A stretch of DNA of 64,000 nt from Aminiphilus circumscriptus DSM 16581 (GCF_000526375.1 NZ_JAFY01000007.1:1-64000), one strand, 5' to 3'; shown: positions 33,122 to 41,779, counted from the first letter of the stretch. The notes: generated by a model from the letters alone, not told the origin. A program made the numbers and translations.

Positions 33122-34041
33122 GTCTTCTCCTCTCTGGTGTTGTCACAGGGTTCCTCCGGTTCGGATGTTTCACCCTCCACCTGGCGCCAAAGGCAGGTTT
33201 CGTAGCGTGCGCATCTCCGGCAGAGCGTGGCGGGATGTTTTTTGCCCGCGAAGTCCCCCACGCCGAGGAGGAACGACCCCGACATGAGGGGGCGGAGCAT
33301 GGCTCCCTCGGTAATGGTGATGCCCAGGCGGTCGCCCCCCGCGAGACGGAGCAGCGCCTCTTGTCCTTCCACGGACCACCCCGGCGCCGAGCCAGGGAGG
33401 ATGGTTGGAGAGAGAGTGCGGCCCTCTCCGGCGGCGCGGTCCTTGGCGAGGCGCCGCAGCGCTGCGGCGACGCTCTCCAGGGCGAGCACTCCCGCGGCGT
33501 CGAGAAAGTAGGCCCGGAGGAGATCGCCCTCGGCCTGGAAGGCGGCGAGCCGCCTCTCCAGTTCCGGCCCGATGGTGGTGACGGCGGCGAAGACATAGGC
33601 CGCTCCGTCAAGATAGGTGGCGCTCTCCCCGAGAACGAGGGAGAGGCGGGGTGCCCCGTCGTTGTCCGCAGATTCTTCCGTCCGTTCCGGAAAGGGAGGT
33701 TCTCCGCATTTCGGAGGAGCGGCATCGCTTTTGTCGTCGCGGAGGTCCGCAAGGGGGCGCGCACAGAGCGTCACCGTTCCCGTGTCGTTTGCCACGTCCT
33801 CCAGGGCGTAGCGCTCCCAGGCTGCGGCAGGAGCGGCGCAGGTGAGAGCGAGGGCGCGCATCTCCTCCGCGAGCGGGCGGAACTTCTCCTGTCGCTCCGG
33901 AGAGAACCGTCGGAGGCTTCCGGAAGAGGGCTCTCCGGCTCCTGAGAACGATGCGCCGCGTGATGCGTTGCGCGCTCCCCCGGCGATGCGGAGGATCGCC
34001 TCGGCGGTGAAGGTCAGGGGAATGTGCCGCAGAACCGGCAT
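33118..34041 (-). CDS. Methionine-synthase-activation-domain-like protein
   Basis: This 307-residue protein resembles the SAM-binding activation domain of cobalamin-dependent methionine synthase: LEDVANDTGTVTL, VFAAVTTIGPELERRLAAFQ, the aligned DAAGVLALESVAAAL and ILPGSAPGWSVEGQEALLRL with ITITEGAMLRPLMS. Stand-alone copies occur in corrinoid methyltransferase clusters, where they may reactivate cobalt or bind SAM. The C-terminus adds LCRRCARYETCLW, three or four cysteines that could bind iron-sulphur or zinc. ATG 34041 has AAAGGAGGCG upstream. An insert near residues 95-125 is low-complexity. Confidence 0.8.
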   Translation of the reverse strand: MPVLRHIPLTFTAEAILRIAGGARNASRGASFSGAGEPSSGSLRRFSPERQEKFRPLAEEMRALALTCAAPAAAWERYALEDVANDTGTVTLCARPLADLRDDKSDAAPPKCGEPPFPERTEESADNDGAPRLSLVLGESATYLDGAAYVFAAVTTIGPELERRLAAFQAEGDLLRAYFLDAAGVLALESVAAALRRLAKDRAAGEGRTLSPTILPGSAPGWSVEGQEALLRLAGGDRLGITITEGAMLRPLMSGSFLLGVGDFAGKKHPATLCRRCARYETCLWRQVEGETSEPEEPCDNTREEKT

Positions 34042-34128
34042 GAAAACGCCTCCTTTCCCGAAAAGAGGTGAGGACTTCTCCAAAAAACGAACGGGTCGCA
34101 GTCCCTCGCCGCGGTATCGCAGCGGAAT

Positions 34129-36237
34129 TCAGGCGAGGGGGAGAAAGCGCACGAAGGTATCCTGGAAGCGGGGATGTCCCCCCAGGTCCACGTGGTCCGT
34201 CGCCGCGGCGAGGCGGCACGCCTCGTTCCAAAGAGGATCTCCGCCGAGGAGGACCAGGCGGCACCCCTCCCCCGCGCCGCCGCCGAGGGGCGTGATGCGC
34301 TCCGCCGTCTCGGGAGGAAGGAGTCCCGTGGCGACCAGGGATTCGGGCTTCAGGGAGCTGCCGAAGGCTCCCGCAGCGATGCACTCCTCCAGGTCGCTCC
34401 ATGCGCCCCCCACTTTTTCCAGGAGCAGCTCCGCTCCGGCCCGGACAGCGCCCTTGGCGAGCTGAAACTCCCGGATGTCCTTTTGGGTGAGCCGCACTCC
34501 CTTCGCCAGCTCGATGCCCCGGTTGTTTCCGCCTGTGTCCCCGGAGAGAAGAGGGCGAAACTGGGGGGAAGCCTCACCGGGGGAAACGAGACGTCCGTCC
34601 GGCGCGACCAGATTCCAGCCCCGGAGCACCGCCAGGGCATCGAGAAGTCCCGAGCCGCAGAGTCCCGCAGGTGCTCCGCCGCCCGCGACGGTACAGCACC
34701 ATCCCTCGTCGGTGCGTTCCACCCCGATGACGGCGCCTTCCGTGGCGGGCATGCCGCAGGAGATGTTGCCACCCTCGAAGGCCGGCCCCGCCGCGGTGGA
34801 GCAGGCGAGGAGGCGCTCTTCCCACTGGAGGACGATCTCCCCGTTCGTGCCGAGGTCCAGGAGGAGTCGCCGTCTTTTCGGAGGCAGGAGGGTTCGGGTC
34901 GCCAGGAGCAGCCCCGTCGTGTCGCCCCCCACGAAGCCGCCGACGAGGGGCAGAAAGCGCACCGACGCCCGGCCGAAGGCGTGGAGTCCGAGGTCCGCTC
35001 CGGGCAGTTCGGAGGAGATTTTCTCCGCCGGAAGAAAGGGAAGACGCGAGAGAAAGACCGGTCGGTAACCGTAGAGCAGAGCATGCATGGCGGAATTGCC
35101 GCAGCAGACGATCTCGCTCACTGCGGAGGGAGCGATTCCCGCGTCCCGGGCGGCCTGAAGCAGGAGGGTCTCCAGCGTTTCCGCGGCGAGGCGCTGGAGC
35201 CGGGAAAAAGGGGTGTCTTTTCCGGGGTCGTCCGGGTCGTGCGCCGTCGCGGCGGCGATGCGGGCGATGACGTCGCCGCCGAAGTGGCTCTGGAGGTTTC
35301 TTCCGGACCGGGTGGCCAGAAGCGCTCCGTCCCGAAGGCGAAAGAGGCGGCACGCCACGGTGGTGGTCCCCAGGTCGCAGGCGGCGCCGCAGAGCTCCTC
35401 ACCGCCGGAGGTGAGCCAGGTCCGTCCCCGGCGGCGATGGACCGAGACGGCGAGATCTTTTCCGGGTGCCCAGGCCCGCAGGGCGTTCTGGAGCGCGCTG
35501 CGGCGCTCTGCGTCGGAGAGGGAAAATCCCGCATTGGCGAGCGTGCGGGCAAGCGCCGCACGGACGTCCTCCTCCTGTTCCGTCGCCTTCCAGGAGAGGG
35601 AAAGCGCCGTGGTGGCGCACTCCGCGAGAAGTCCTTCGGGAAGGGGAAGAAGGTCCGGGGAGTTTTTGTTCCGTTCCGCGATGGCGCTGCACAGGCGGGC
35701 GGGATGTCCGGAAAGATGCCCGGTGCTTTCCTCTGCGTGAAGAAAGACCGTGCAGTCCCCCTCCATCACGGTTCGGCAGGCGAGCCGGAGTTCGCCCGGG
35801 GCGTCTGAAGAGCCCGGGGGCTCTGTTTCGCCGAGGGTGTGTGTGACCGGAGGGTCTGGGTATGCGGCGGTTTCGCCGAGGGTGTGCGCGATCCGGGGGA
35901 CCGGGGAGGGCGTCTCACCGGAATTCGCTTCTTCGACGGAAGGGGATGCGACAATGGCGGGGATGCCGGAGTCCTCTCCGAGAGACGCGGCGGAAGCGGT
36001 CTCCAGGGGCGAAAGGGCGCCCGCCGCACGAACCCGGCATTTGCCGCACCGCCCCTGCCCGCCGCAGGGCATTTCGAGGGAAAAGCCCGCACAGGCGAGG
36101 GCATTCCCGAGAAGTTGCGGTACGGCCACCTCCGCGACAAAGGTTTCCCCGGTCAGGCGAATCTCCAGACGTGCGATCCGTCCCTCTCCTTCGCTTCGTC
36201 CAGTCTTTGCTCCCGTGCTCGCGTCGTCAGAGCACAT
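34129..36237 (-). CDS. RACo-like reductive activator of corrinoid proteins (ferredoxin-ASKHA)
   Basis: The 702-residue protein begins with a [2Fe-2S] domain, Cys58, Cys64 and Cys67 in CGGQGRCGKC and Cys154 in RLACRT. A linker leads to an ASKHA ATPase domain (DUF4445 type: CDLGTTTVACRLF, GNSAMHALLYGY, GGFVGGDTTGLLLATR, LLDLGTNGEIVLQ, GGGAPAGLCGSGLLDAL). RACo proteins use ATP to drive reduction of Co(II) corrinoids back to Co(I). Between the third and fourth cluster Cys there are 87 residues rather than the usual few tens, including a duplicated HTLGET motif. It overlaps the CobW gene by 11 bases. Confidence 0.9.
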   Translation of the reverse strand: MCSDDASTGAKTGRSEGEGRIARLEIRLTGETFVAEVAVPQLLGNALACAGFSLEMPCGGQGRCGKCRVRAAGALSPLETASAASLGEDSGIPAIVASPSVEEANSGETPSPVPRIAHTLGETAAYPDPPVTHTLGETEPPGSSDAPGELRLACRTVMEGDCTVFLHAEESTGHLSGHPARLCSAIAERNKNSPDLLPLPEGLLAECATTALSLSWKATEQEEDVRAALARTLANAGFSLSDAERRSALQNALRAWAPGKDLAVSVHRRRGRTWLTSGGEELCGAACDLGTTTVACRLFRLRDGALLATRSGRNLQSHFGGDVIARIAAATAHDPDDPGKDTPFSRLQRLAAETLETLLLQAARDAGIAPSAVSEIVCCGNSAMHALLYGYRPVFLSRLPFLPAEKISSELPGADLGLHAFGRASVRFLPLVGGFVGGDTTGLLLATRTLLPPKRRRLLLDLGTNGEIVLQWEERLLACSTAAGPAFEGGNISCGMPATEGAVIGVERTDEGWCCTVAGGGAPAGLCGSGLLDALAVLRGWNLVAPDGRLVSPGEASPQFRPLLSGDTGGNNRGIELAKGVRLTQKDIREFQLAKGAVRAGAELLLEKVGGAWSDLEECIAAGAFGSSLKPESLVATGLLPPETAERITPLGGGAGEGCRLVLLGGDPLWNEACRLAAATDHVDLGGHPRFQDTFVRFLPLA
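35825..35886. repeat. 17-bp direct repeats inside the RACo-like gene
   Basis: GTTTCGCCGAGGGTGTG occurs at 35825-35841 and again at 35870-35886. It encodes the repeated HTLGET peptide inside the enlarged ferredoxin linker. Confidence 0.8.
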
Positions 36238-37462
36238 GATCCGTCACCTCCAGGCCGACGTCGGCGAAGAGCCGGGGAATTTCCCGGTGGTCCCTCCGGC
36301 GGCGGATGAAGACGGCACAGTTTCGCTCCCCCAGCCCCGGAGGAAGGGGGCCGTCATAGGGTTTCACGCTCCAGGTGCTTCCGGTCTGGTCGTAATGGAG
36401 AAGGCGTCCCGCCGAATCCCGGAGAAACCCCTTTCCCCGCACCAGGTCGGCGGGCAGGGACCGGAGAAGCCGCTCGAAACGCAGCGGGAGTTTTCCGGGT
36501 CCCTCGGGGAGCGGTGTTTTCTGTTCTGCGTCCGGCGCATCGCTGCCGGAGTGCTCTTTTTCGAAGAGGTCCTTTCCGGAGCGGACGGATCCCTCCGGTT
36601 CGGCGGCGTCGTTGTCGCCGCTCTCGTCGCTTTTCCAGTACACGGTTTGGGAGAAGAACTCCGAGGGGCCAAGGGAGCCCTCCGGGTCTTGGAGAATGCG
36701 GTCGAGAAGGATTTCGAGTTCCTCCTCCGAGGGAAGGGGCGGAAGCGCGTTGTCGTTCTCTCCGCCGTTTTTCGGCTCGTCCCGGAAGGGCAGGCGCTTT
36801 CCGGTGGCGTGCGGAGCCTCATCGGCAGCGGGGAAGAGGTCGTCCCAGGAAACGAGGTCGCAGCCGGGCGTCGCCGCGGCGAAGCTGGTGAAGCGGAGCG
36901 CCGCCGCGGGATTAAGTTTCCGAAGACGTTGCCCCAGGCGCTCCCGTTCGTTTGGGGAGAGGAGGTCGCATTTGTTGACCAGCAAAAGATGTGCGGTCAG
37001 GACCTGTTTGCTCACCAGGGGGAACAGGTCCTGCGTCTCCTCGAAGCGAGGGGCGTCCACGACACAAATGTTCCGCACCAGCCGGTAGAGAGGGGAGAGG
37101 ATGGGCCGGGCGAAGTCCCGCTCTAGGTCGGTGGGGTCCGCGACACCGCTGGCCTCGACCAGGAGAAGGGTCGGTGCGCTGTGTCGCACGTCCGTGAGCA
37201 GCGTGCGCAAGAAATCCCCCTTGGCGCAGTAGCAGAAGATGGACCCCCGATTGATCTCCCAGAGGGGGACCTGCGCTCGTCCCTTCCGGAGCAGAGGGCC
37301 GTCGATGCTCACTTTGCCGAATTCGTTGACGAGCACGCCGCAGCGCAGAGGCCCCTCCCTTTCGGTTTTTCCGGGAAGGGTCTCAAGGAGGTGCCGCAGC
37401 ACCGTAGTCTTGCCGCTACCGAGAAATCCCGTGAGGAGAAAAACGCTGCATGGTGCGGACAT
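36227..37462 (-). CDS. CobW/G3E-family GTPase metallochaperone
   Basis: This 411-residue protein has the P-loop LLTGFLGSGKTT near the N-terminus, VNEFGKVSIDGPLL, LLLVEASGVADPTDL and LLVNKCDLL (NKxD guanine motif), and a C-terminal CobW domain after an acidic, low-complexity linker. In most relatives the metal site is CxCC; here the aligned segment is GSIFCYCAKGD, keeping only Cys-x-Cys. It could deliver zinc to the MtaA-type enzyme or cobalt to the corrinoid. ATG 37462 has GGGAGGA 8 bases upstream; ATG 37468 is too close. Confidence 0.88.
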   Translation of the reverse strand: MSAPCSVFLLTGFLGSGKTTVLRHLLETLPGKTEREGPLRCGVLVNEFGKVSIDGPLLRKGRAQVPLWEINRGSIFCYCAKGDFLRTLLTDVRHSAPTLLLVEASGVADPTDLERDFARPILSPLYRLVRNICVVDAPRFEETQDLFPLVSKQVLTAHLLLVNKCDLLSPNERERLGQRLRKLNPAAALRFTSFAAATPGCDLVSWDDLFPAADEAPHATGKRLPFRDEPKNGGENDNALPPLPSEEELEILLDRILQDPEGSLGPSEFFSQTVYWKSDESGDNDAAEPEGSVRSGKDLFEKEHSGSDAPDAEQKTPLPEGPGKLPLRFERLLRSLPADLVRGKGFLRDSAGRLLHYDQTGSTWSVKPYDGPLPPGLGERNCAVFIRRRRDHREIPRLFADVGLEVTDHVL

Positions 37463-37706
37463 GGCCATTCCTCCCGCATGTTCTGTGCGGTTTCCGCCGG
37501 GCCGATCCTGCGCGGCGGGATGACGGGAACGCGGCGGTACCTCCGGACCGCGTTCCCGAAACGGCGTTTCCGAACACCATCATAGCGCCAAAGGGACTTT
37601 TTTTTGTGCACTCTAAAAACCGCCTCCGGTTTTTCCGGCCTTGGATTGTCAAGCCAAACGCAACGGAGGTGGAGCCAGCTCCCGATAGACCTCCGCCGGA
37701 ATGCGC

Positions 37707-39032
37707 CTAGCGCGGCAGCAGAGGTTGCGCCAGCACTCCCGCGAACGAGGAGGATACCACCCGGCGCCGGATCGCCTCCGGGTCCGTACAGTACAGGCCC
37801 AGGCGCCGCATACGCTCGAAGTAGACCGAGCCGGAGAAGGTGAATTTCGTTCGCCGTCCCTCCTCGGTCTCCATCATGGCCGTTACGGATTCGATGTAGT
37901 CTCCTACGGTAAGGGAGGTGGGGAACGTGAGAAGCGGCATGTCTAGGGCTCTGCGGACGCTGTTGTGTCCCGCCAGTTCTCCCGTCACCACTGCCTCGGT
38001 GTGTCCCACCATGGCGCCTCCGCGCTCCCCCGCGCAGAAGAGATTGTCCACCTGTCCCCGGGCCTGCATGGCGACGGTGCAGCGGGCGAAGCCGAAGTAG
38101 CGCATGGAGTTTCCCTGTCCTCCCGCGATGGGGTCCTCGAAACGGGCGTTTTCGAACCCGGGAATTGTCCGGAGCAGGTCGAGGGGGTAGTAGGGGCTCA
38201 TGAGCTTGGCGGGACCCGTGTCAAGCAGGACCACGTTCTCCGCGAATTCCTTCAGAGCGTACTGCTGGCAGGCCTTGAGGGAGAGTTTTTTCTCGCGTGT
38301 GTCCGGAGAGGCGGGAATGGGAACGATGCAGACGCCCCGTTCCTCCAGCTCCTTCCGGATCTCCGGAGCGAGGGAATCCTTCATCAGTTTGCAGGAGCCG
38401 CTCATCGCCCCGGGTGTGCCGTCTTCCCGGCAACCGTCCCACTCCTCCACGCCTGCTTTGGTGGTGAGGCTTACCCGGGGGAGGAAGGTGTGGCACCGCA
38501 GAATGCACATGGCGCAGCCGCTGCCGTAGCGGTTGCAGTTGGCGGGCGTGGCGGAGGTCCCCGTGGCGTCCACGAAGGCATCTCCTTCGATGGATTCGCC
38601 GCTCCGCAGGCGCACGGCGGAGATATGTTTCCGGGGGGCGGCGCTTCCGTCGCCGGACGTTTCCTCCATGCGGATGTCCGACACGGAGGCGCGGCAGCGC
38701 ACGTTCACGCCGGCCTTCTCCAGCGCTCTCCGTATCTCCGGTTCCATGCGGTACACGTCGTAGAGACTTGCGTGGGCGTGTCCGGGGAACGCCACGTTCG
38801 TGTGGCGTGCGCAGGCATCCATGAGGAGGAAGACATCGCTTCCCAGGGCGGTCATCTCCTCCGCGGCGGTGAAGCGTCCGTTGTTGCGGAAGATCCCCCC
38901 CACCAGACCCGTTCCGAGGAGCATGTCCGTGCGCTCGCAGAGGGTTACCTCCGCTCCCGCTCTTGCCGCTGCCAAGGCGGCGGCACAGCCACCCCAGCCT
39001 CCACCGACGACGACGATGCGACCTGTTTTCAT
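37707..39032 (-). CDS. FAD-dependent oxidoreductase, first gene of the corrinoid cluster
   Basis: This 441-residue protein begins with a dinucleotide-binding fold (IVVVGGGWGGCAAALAAARA, then VTLCERTD), has VDATGTSATPANCNRYGSGC with two Cys, and FCAGERGGAMVGHTEAVVTG for the FAD pyrophosphate. It resembles FAD-dependent oxidoreductases of the GidA/thiazole-HdrA-like superfamily. The CNRYGSGCAMCILRC stretch is a Cys-rich feature that could carry an iron-sulphur cluster. It may reduce the RACo ferredoxin or the substrate. It is separated by 240 bases from the CobW gene, so it may be a first gene of the operon or its own unit. Confidence 0.75.
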   Translation of the reverse strand: MKTGRIVVVGGGWGGCAAALAAARAGAEVTLCERTDMLLGTGLVGGIFRNNGRFTAAEEMTALGSDVFLLMDACARHTNVAFPGHAHASLYDVYRMEPEIRRALEKAGVNVRCRASVSDIRMEETSGDGSAAPRKHISAVRLRSGESIEGDAFVDATGTSATPANCNRYGSGCAMCILRCHTFLPRVSLTTKAGVEEWDGCREDGTPGAMSGSCKLMKDSLAPEIRKELEERGVCIVPIPASPDTREKKLSLKACQQYALKEFAENVVLLDTGPAKLMSPYYPLDLLRTIPGFENARFEDPIAGGQGNSMRYFGFARCTVAMQARGQVDNLFCAGERGGAMVGHTEAVVTGELAGHNSVRRALDMPLLTFPTSLTVGDYIESVTAMMETEEGRRTKFTFSGSVYFERMRRLGLYCTDPEAIRRRVVSSSFAGVLAQPLLPR

Positions 39033-39194
39033 GATGTGCGAATCCCCTTTCGTGGAGTGTTGTGTCCCTCTCGCGTCGACCGGGCTGTTTGGGGCTGCGG
39101 ACGTTGCCGCATCGGTTCGTCTTTTCGGGCGGCGTTGGCGAGGAACTCACTCATCAATTTTGATTTGTGTAGATCTTCATATAAAACGCAAATC

Positions 39195-39224
39195 TTGTCA
39201 AGTTTGAGGAGTGGAGGCTACAAT
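39195..39224 (+). promoter_or_regulatory. Promoter of the FCD regulator, overlapping a divergent -35
   Basis: TTGTCA (39195-39200), an 18-base spacer and TACAAT (39219-39224). The palindrome CTTGTCAAG (39194-39202) also supplies TTGACA on the minus strand (39201-39196) toward the corrinoid cluster, although no clear minus-strand -10 is seen at 17 bases. Confidence 0.65.
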
Positions 39225-39246
39225 GGATCGTGACAAACCGTGAAAA

Positions 39247-40188
39247 ATGTCCGAAAAAACGTATTCCCCGTCGCTCGCAGGCATGCCTGCGGAAAAAGAC
39301 TCCGGACCGGGTGCAGCTTCGACGCCGGGGATGGTGGAAGCCTGTCCGGAAGAGGAGGAGAGGGTCGTGAGAGGTTTGGAAAGAAATTCTCTCCGGGAAC
39401 TCGGCCTTTCCGTGATCGCCGCGCACCGACGTCCCATCGGCGCGGCGGCCTTTGCGGAGCGCCTTGCCGCGGAAGGAGTGTCCATGAGTCCCGCCTCGGC
39501 GGGGCGTCTTCTGGCCGAACTGGAGGGAGAGGGCTTTCTGGAGCAGGAGAGCAACAAGGGGCGCGTTCTTTCCGAGCGTGGAAGGCTCCTGGTGCAGGAG
39601 CGACAGCAACGGGAGGGGCGCGAGGTGGCGGCGAGGCGCTTTCTGGACGAGCTTTCCTGCGATGCGCCGGAGAAGATCATCGAAGTGCTCGTGGCGAGGC
39701 GTGCCATCGAGCGGGAGACCTGCCGCCTCGCGGCGGAACGGGCGAAAGAGCAGGAGATGGAGGAAATCGCCACCTTCGCGGCCATCCTCGACACGTCACA
39801 GCATGTGTCGAGAGAGCATGTGGCGGTGGTGGACCGGAAATTCCACCAGGCCATCGCAAGGGCCGGAGGAAATCGCGTGCTCGCTGCGGCGCTGGACCTG
39901 ATCTTCCGAGACAAGGATCTCCTCGCCATGACCATGTCCTTTCGGAAACGACGGGACGCGCTGCTCCAGGAGAACGGCCATCGGGCCATTGCCGAGGCCA
40001 TCGCCCGCCGGGACCCGGATGAGGCGGAGAAGGCGCTGCTGCGCCACCTCGGCTACATCATCGGCGCGGTGGAGGCCCTTGCGGAGGAAAGAGGCGACGA
40101 AGACCGGGGTGCTTTTTCGGAGCACGAGGGCGATGTCGAGAAAATTCAACCGGTTTGCACTCTTGACAAAGAAGAGACCATTTCGTAA
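39247..40188 (+). CDS. FCD-domain transcriptional regulator with unusual N-terminal helix-turn-helix
   Basis: The predicted 313-residue protein has an N-terminal winged-helix segment (about 50-115: LGLSVIAAHRRPIGAAAFAE, SPASAGRLLAELEGEGFLEQ) that resembles NrpR/MarR-type HTHs more than the GntR HTH. A helical FCD domain follows (ARRAIERETCRLAAERAKEQ, VVDRKFHQAIARAGGNRVL, ENGHRAIAEAIARRD) with the D...H...H metal pattern. It lies divergent to the corrinoid cluster and shares a promoter region, so it is the likely local regulator. No SD is obvious before ATG 39247, which may make it weakly translated. Confidence 0.8.
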   Translation: MSEKTYSPSLAGMPAEKDSGPGAASTPGMVEACPEEEERVVRGLERNSLRELGLSVIAAHRRPIGAAAFAERLAAEGVSMSPASAGRLLAELEGEGFLEQESNKGRVLSERGRLLVQERQQREGREVAARRFLDELSCDAPEKIIEVLVARRAIERETCRLAAERAKEQEMEEIATFAAILDTSQHVSREHVAVVDRKFHQAIARAGGNRVLAAALDLIFRDKDLLAMTMSFRKRRDALLQENGHRAIAEAIARRDPDEAEKALLRHLGYIIGAVEALAEERGDEDRGAFSEHEGDVEKIQPVCTLDKEETIS

Positions 40189-40191
40189 AGT
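40163..40191 (+). promoter_or_regulatory. Strong promoter of the DUF2294 gene
   Basis: TTGACA (40163-40168), a 17-base spacer and TAAAGT (40186-40191), inside the end of the upstream FCD gene. Confidence 0.75.
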
Positions 40192-40259
40192 ATCATCATC
40201 ATTGATGAGTGTTGTTGTGGTTTGCACAACTCTTTCTGAGGAGTTACAGGGGGCATCGT

Positions 40260-40619
40260 ATGCAGCCCGGTGAGTTCAAACAAGAGATCATGCGCATCAA
40301 CAATGCGGTGAACCAGGAGATGTTCGGCCTGGGACTCCGCTGGCAGAAGGTACATGTCATCGACGACAAGGTGCTCGTGCTGGCGAGCAACCAGAGGGTG
40401 AAGGCGCTGGCCACGCTCTTCGTCAAGGACCGCGGGGCGACGAAACTCATCGACAACGCACTGCTCGACGAGTACAAAAGTCGTATCCGTTCCGCCGTGG
40501 AAAAGGATCTGAAGATCCGCGTCACCGCCGTTCTGAAGGACTACGATCCGGATCTCGAACTGGCGTGCATGCTCATCGTCTTTGCGGAGCCCGTTCTGGA
40601 TGTGATCGTGTCGTTGTAA
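40260..40619 (+). CDS. DUF2294 family protein
   Basis: The 119-residue protein resembles DUF2294 proteins: an N-terminal amphipathic helix (FKQEIMRINNAVNQEMFGLG), a central KVHVIDDKVLVLASN strand pair and a charged helix before ELACMLIVFAEP. No enzyme motif is visible; family members have an ill-defined link to sodium-dependent and archaeal-type processes. ATG 40260 has AGGGGG 6 bases upstream; the frame's earlier start at 40209 is less likely. A promoter lies at 40163 and a hairpin follows at 40661. Confidence 0.7.
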   Translation: MQPGEFKQEIMRINNAVNQEMFGLGLRWQKVHVIDDKVLVLASNQRVKALATLFVKDRGATKLIDNALLDEYKSRIRSAVEKDLKIRVTAVLKDYDPDLELACMLIVFAEPVLDVIVSL

Positions 40620-40660
40620 GGGGCAGCAGGCAGAGGGAGATCCGACGAGGATAGCCTGAC

Positions 40661-40721
40661 GACCGCTGGCCCGCCGTCGGGGGGGAAACCCTTCCGGCAG
40701 CGGTCCTGCGGTCTTTTTTTT
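40661..40721 (+). terminator. Hairpin with T-run after the DUF2294 gene
   Basis: GACCGCTG (40661-40668) pairs with CAGCGGTC (40698-40705); a run of T (40713-40721) follows 7 bases later. The unusually structured 130-base leader before the next gene was checked for riboswitch cores; none was recognised. Confidence 0.6.
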
Positions 40722-40750
40722 GTCTGCCGAAATCGGGGAGGTGTTTCATT

Positions 40751-41779
40751 GTGGAGCGGTGCAGAATCGTGCGGGATGTCCTCGACGCGCTTCAGGTCAT
40801 CACGGGGGGCCGTCTCGTGCGCGGCGCGGAGGACCTGTCCGGAAACAACCATTTCGTGGTGACCAAGACGTCGGACATTCCAGGCAAGGCGGTGACGGAG
40901 TTGCCAGGCCTGGTCTGGGGAAGCCCGGACCGGCCAGTGCGGAGGGTGGCGGTGCTCATGACGCTCACGGAGAACGCCATCGAGCTGGCTGCCGCCACGA
41001 ACGCGGACTGTCTCGTGGCGCACCATCCCGTCGCGGACGGCGCCAACGCGGGGGGCGTGACCATCCGGAACTATTTCGACCTCTACGGCCTCTCCCTCAT
41101 CGAGGTGCACGAGGTCTTTCACGGGCTGCATCCGGGGATTCCCTGGCTCCACGGGCATCGCCCCTTCCGGACGGAGATCGCCTACGGCGGCGTGCCGGGC
41201 AACGTGCTTTTCGTGGGGGATCCGTTGCCGGAGGTGCGGACTCTCGGCGATGTGGTGCAGCGCCTGGACCATCTCATGGGGGTGAACCTCTACTGCGAAC
41301 TCGCCGACTACGAACGAACCCTCCGGCACTGCGACGACATGGGGGACGTTTGTTCCTGCGCGAAAGGACAGATTCTCCTCGGAACTCCCGAGACGTCCCT
41401 CGGAAAGGTTCTCCACATTTTTCCCCACACGGGATTTTCGCCGGAACACCTCCAGAAGGCCCGGGAGGAACACCCCGAGGTCAACACGGTGATCGCCTCC
41501 ATCAGCCGGATTCTTCCCGGAAGCCCCCTGCTCGCCGTGGCGAGGGAGCTGGGACTGAACGTGGTGTGCGGCAATACCCACGCCATGGAGATCTACGAAA
41601 ACGGACTTCCCCTGGCGGTGGCGCTGCAGGATCTGCTCCCCGACCTGGACATCCGCATCTTCCGGGAGCGGACCACCAGCATTCCCGTGTTCGGATTCGG
41701 CTCGGAGGAAATGCGGCGCTATGGAGAGCGCATGGCCCGGGAGCATCTGGAAAGACGGAACGCCGCGCCGGGGCGCTGA
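40751..41779 (+). CDS. NIF3-like metal-binding protein
   Basis: The 342-residue product contains the NIF3/DUF34 metal site CLVAHHPVADG (two adjacent His), TLTENAIELAAATNAD, a central insert (CSCAKGQILLGTP) and VVCGNTHAMEIYE near the C-terminus. NIF3-family proteins bind two metals and act as metal-dependent phosphatases/hydrolases or GTP-cyclohydrolase-like enzymes; the function here is undetermined. GTG 40751 has GGGGAGGTG 6-8 bases upstream. Confidence 0.85.
   Translation: MERCRIVRDVLDALQVITGGRLVRGAEDLSGNNHFVVTKTSDIPGKAVTELPGLVWGSPDRPVRRVAVLMTLTENAIELAAATNADCLVAHHPVADGANAGGVTIRNYFDLYGLSLIEVHEVFHGLHPGIPWLHGHRPFRTEIAYGGVPGNVLFVGDPLPEVRTLGDVVQRLDHLMGVNLYCELADYERTLRHCDDMGDVCSCAKGQILLGTPETSLGKVLHIFPHTGFSPEHLQKAREEHPEVNTVIASISRILPGSPLLAVARELGLNVVCGNTHAMEIYENGLPLAVALQDLLPDLDIRIFRERTTSIPVFGFGSEEMRRYGERMAREHLERRNAAPGR

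Noticed and set aside
40620-40750. Known riboswitch class in the leader
   Set aside because: Checked by eye against cobalamin, ZTP, glycine, c-di-GMP and fluoride cores; none matched, so only a terminator is called.
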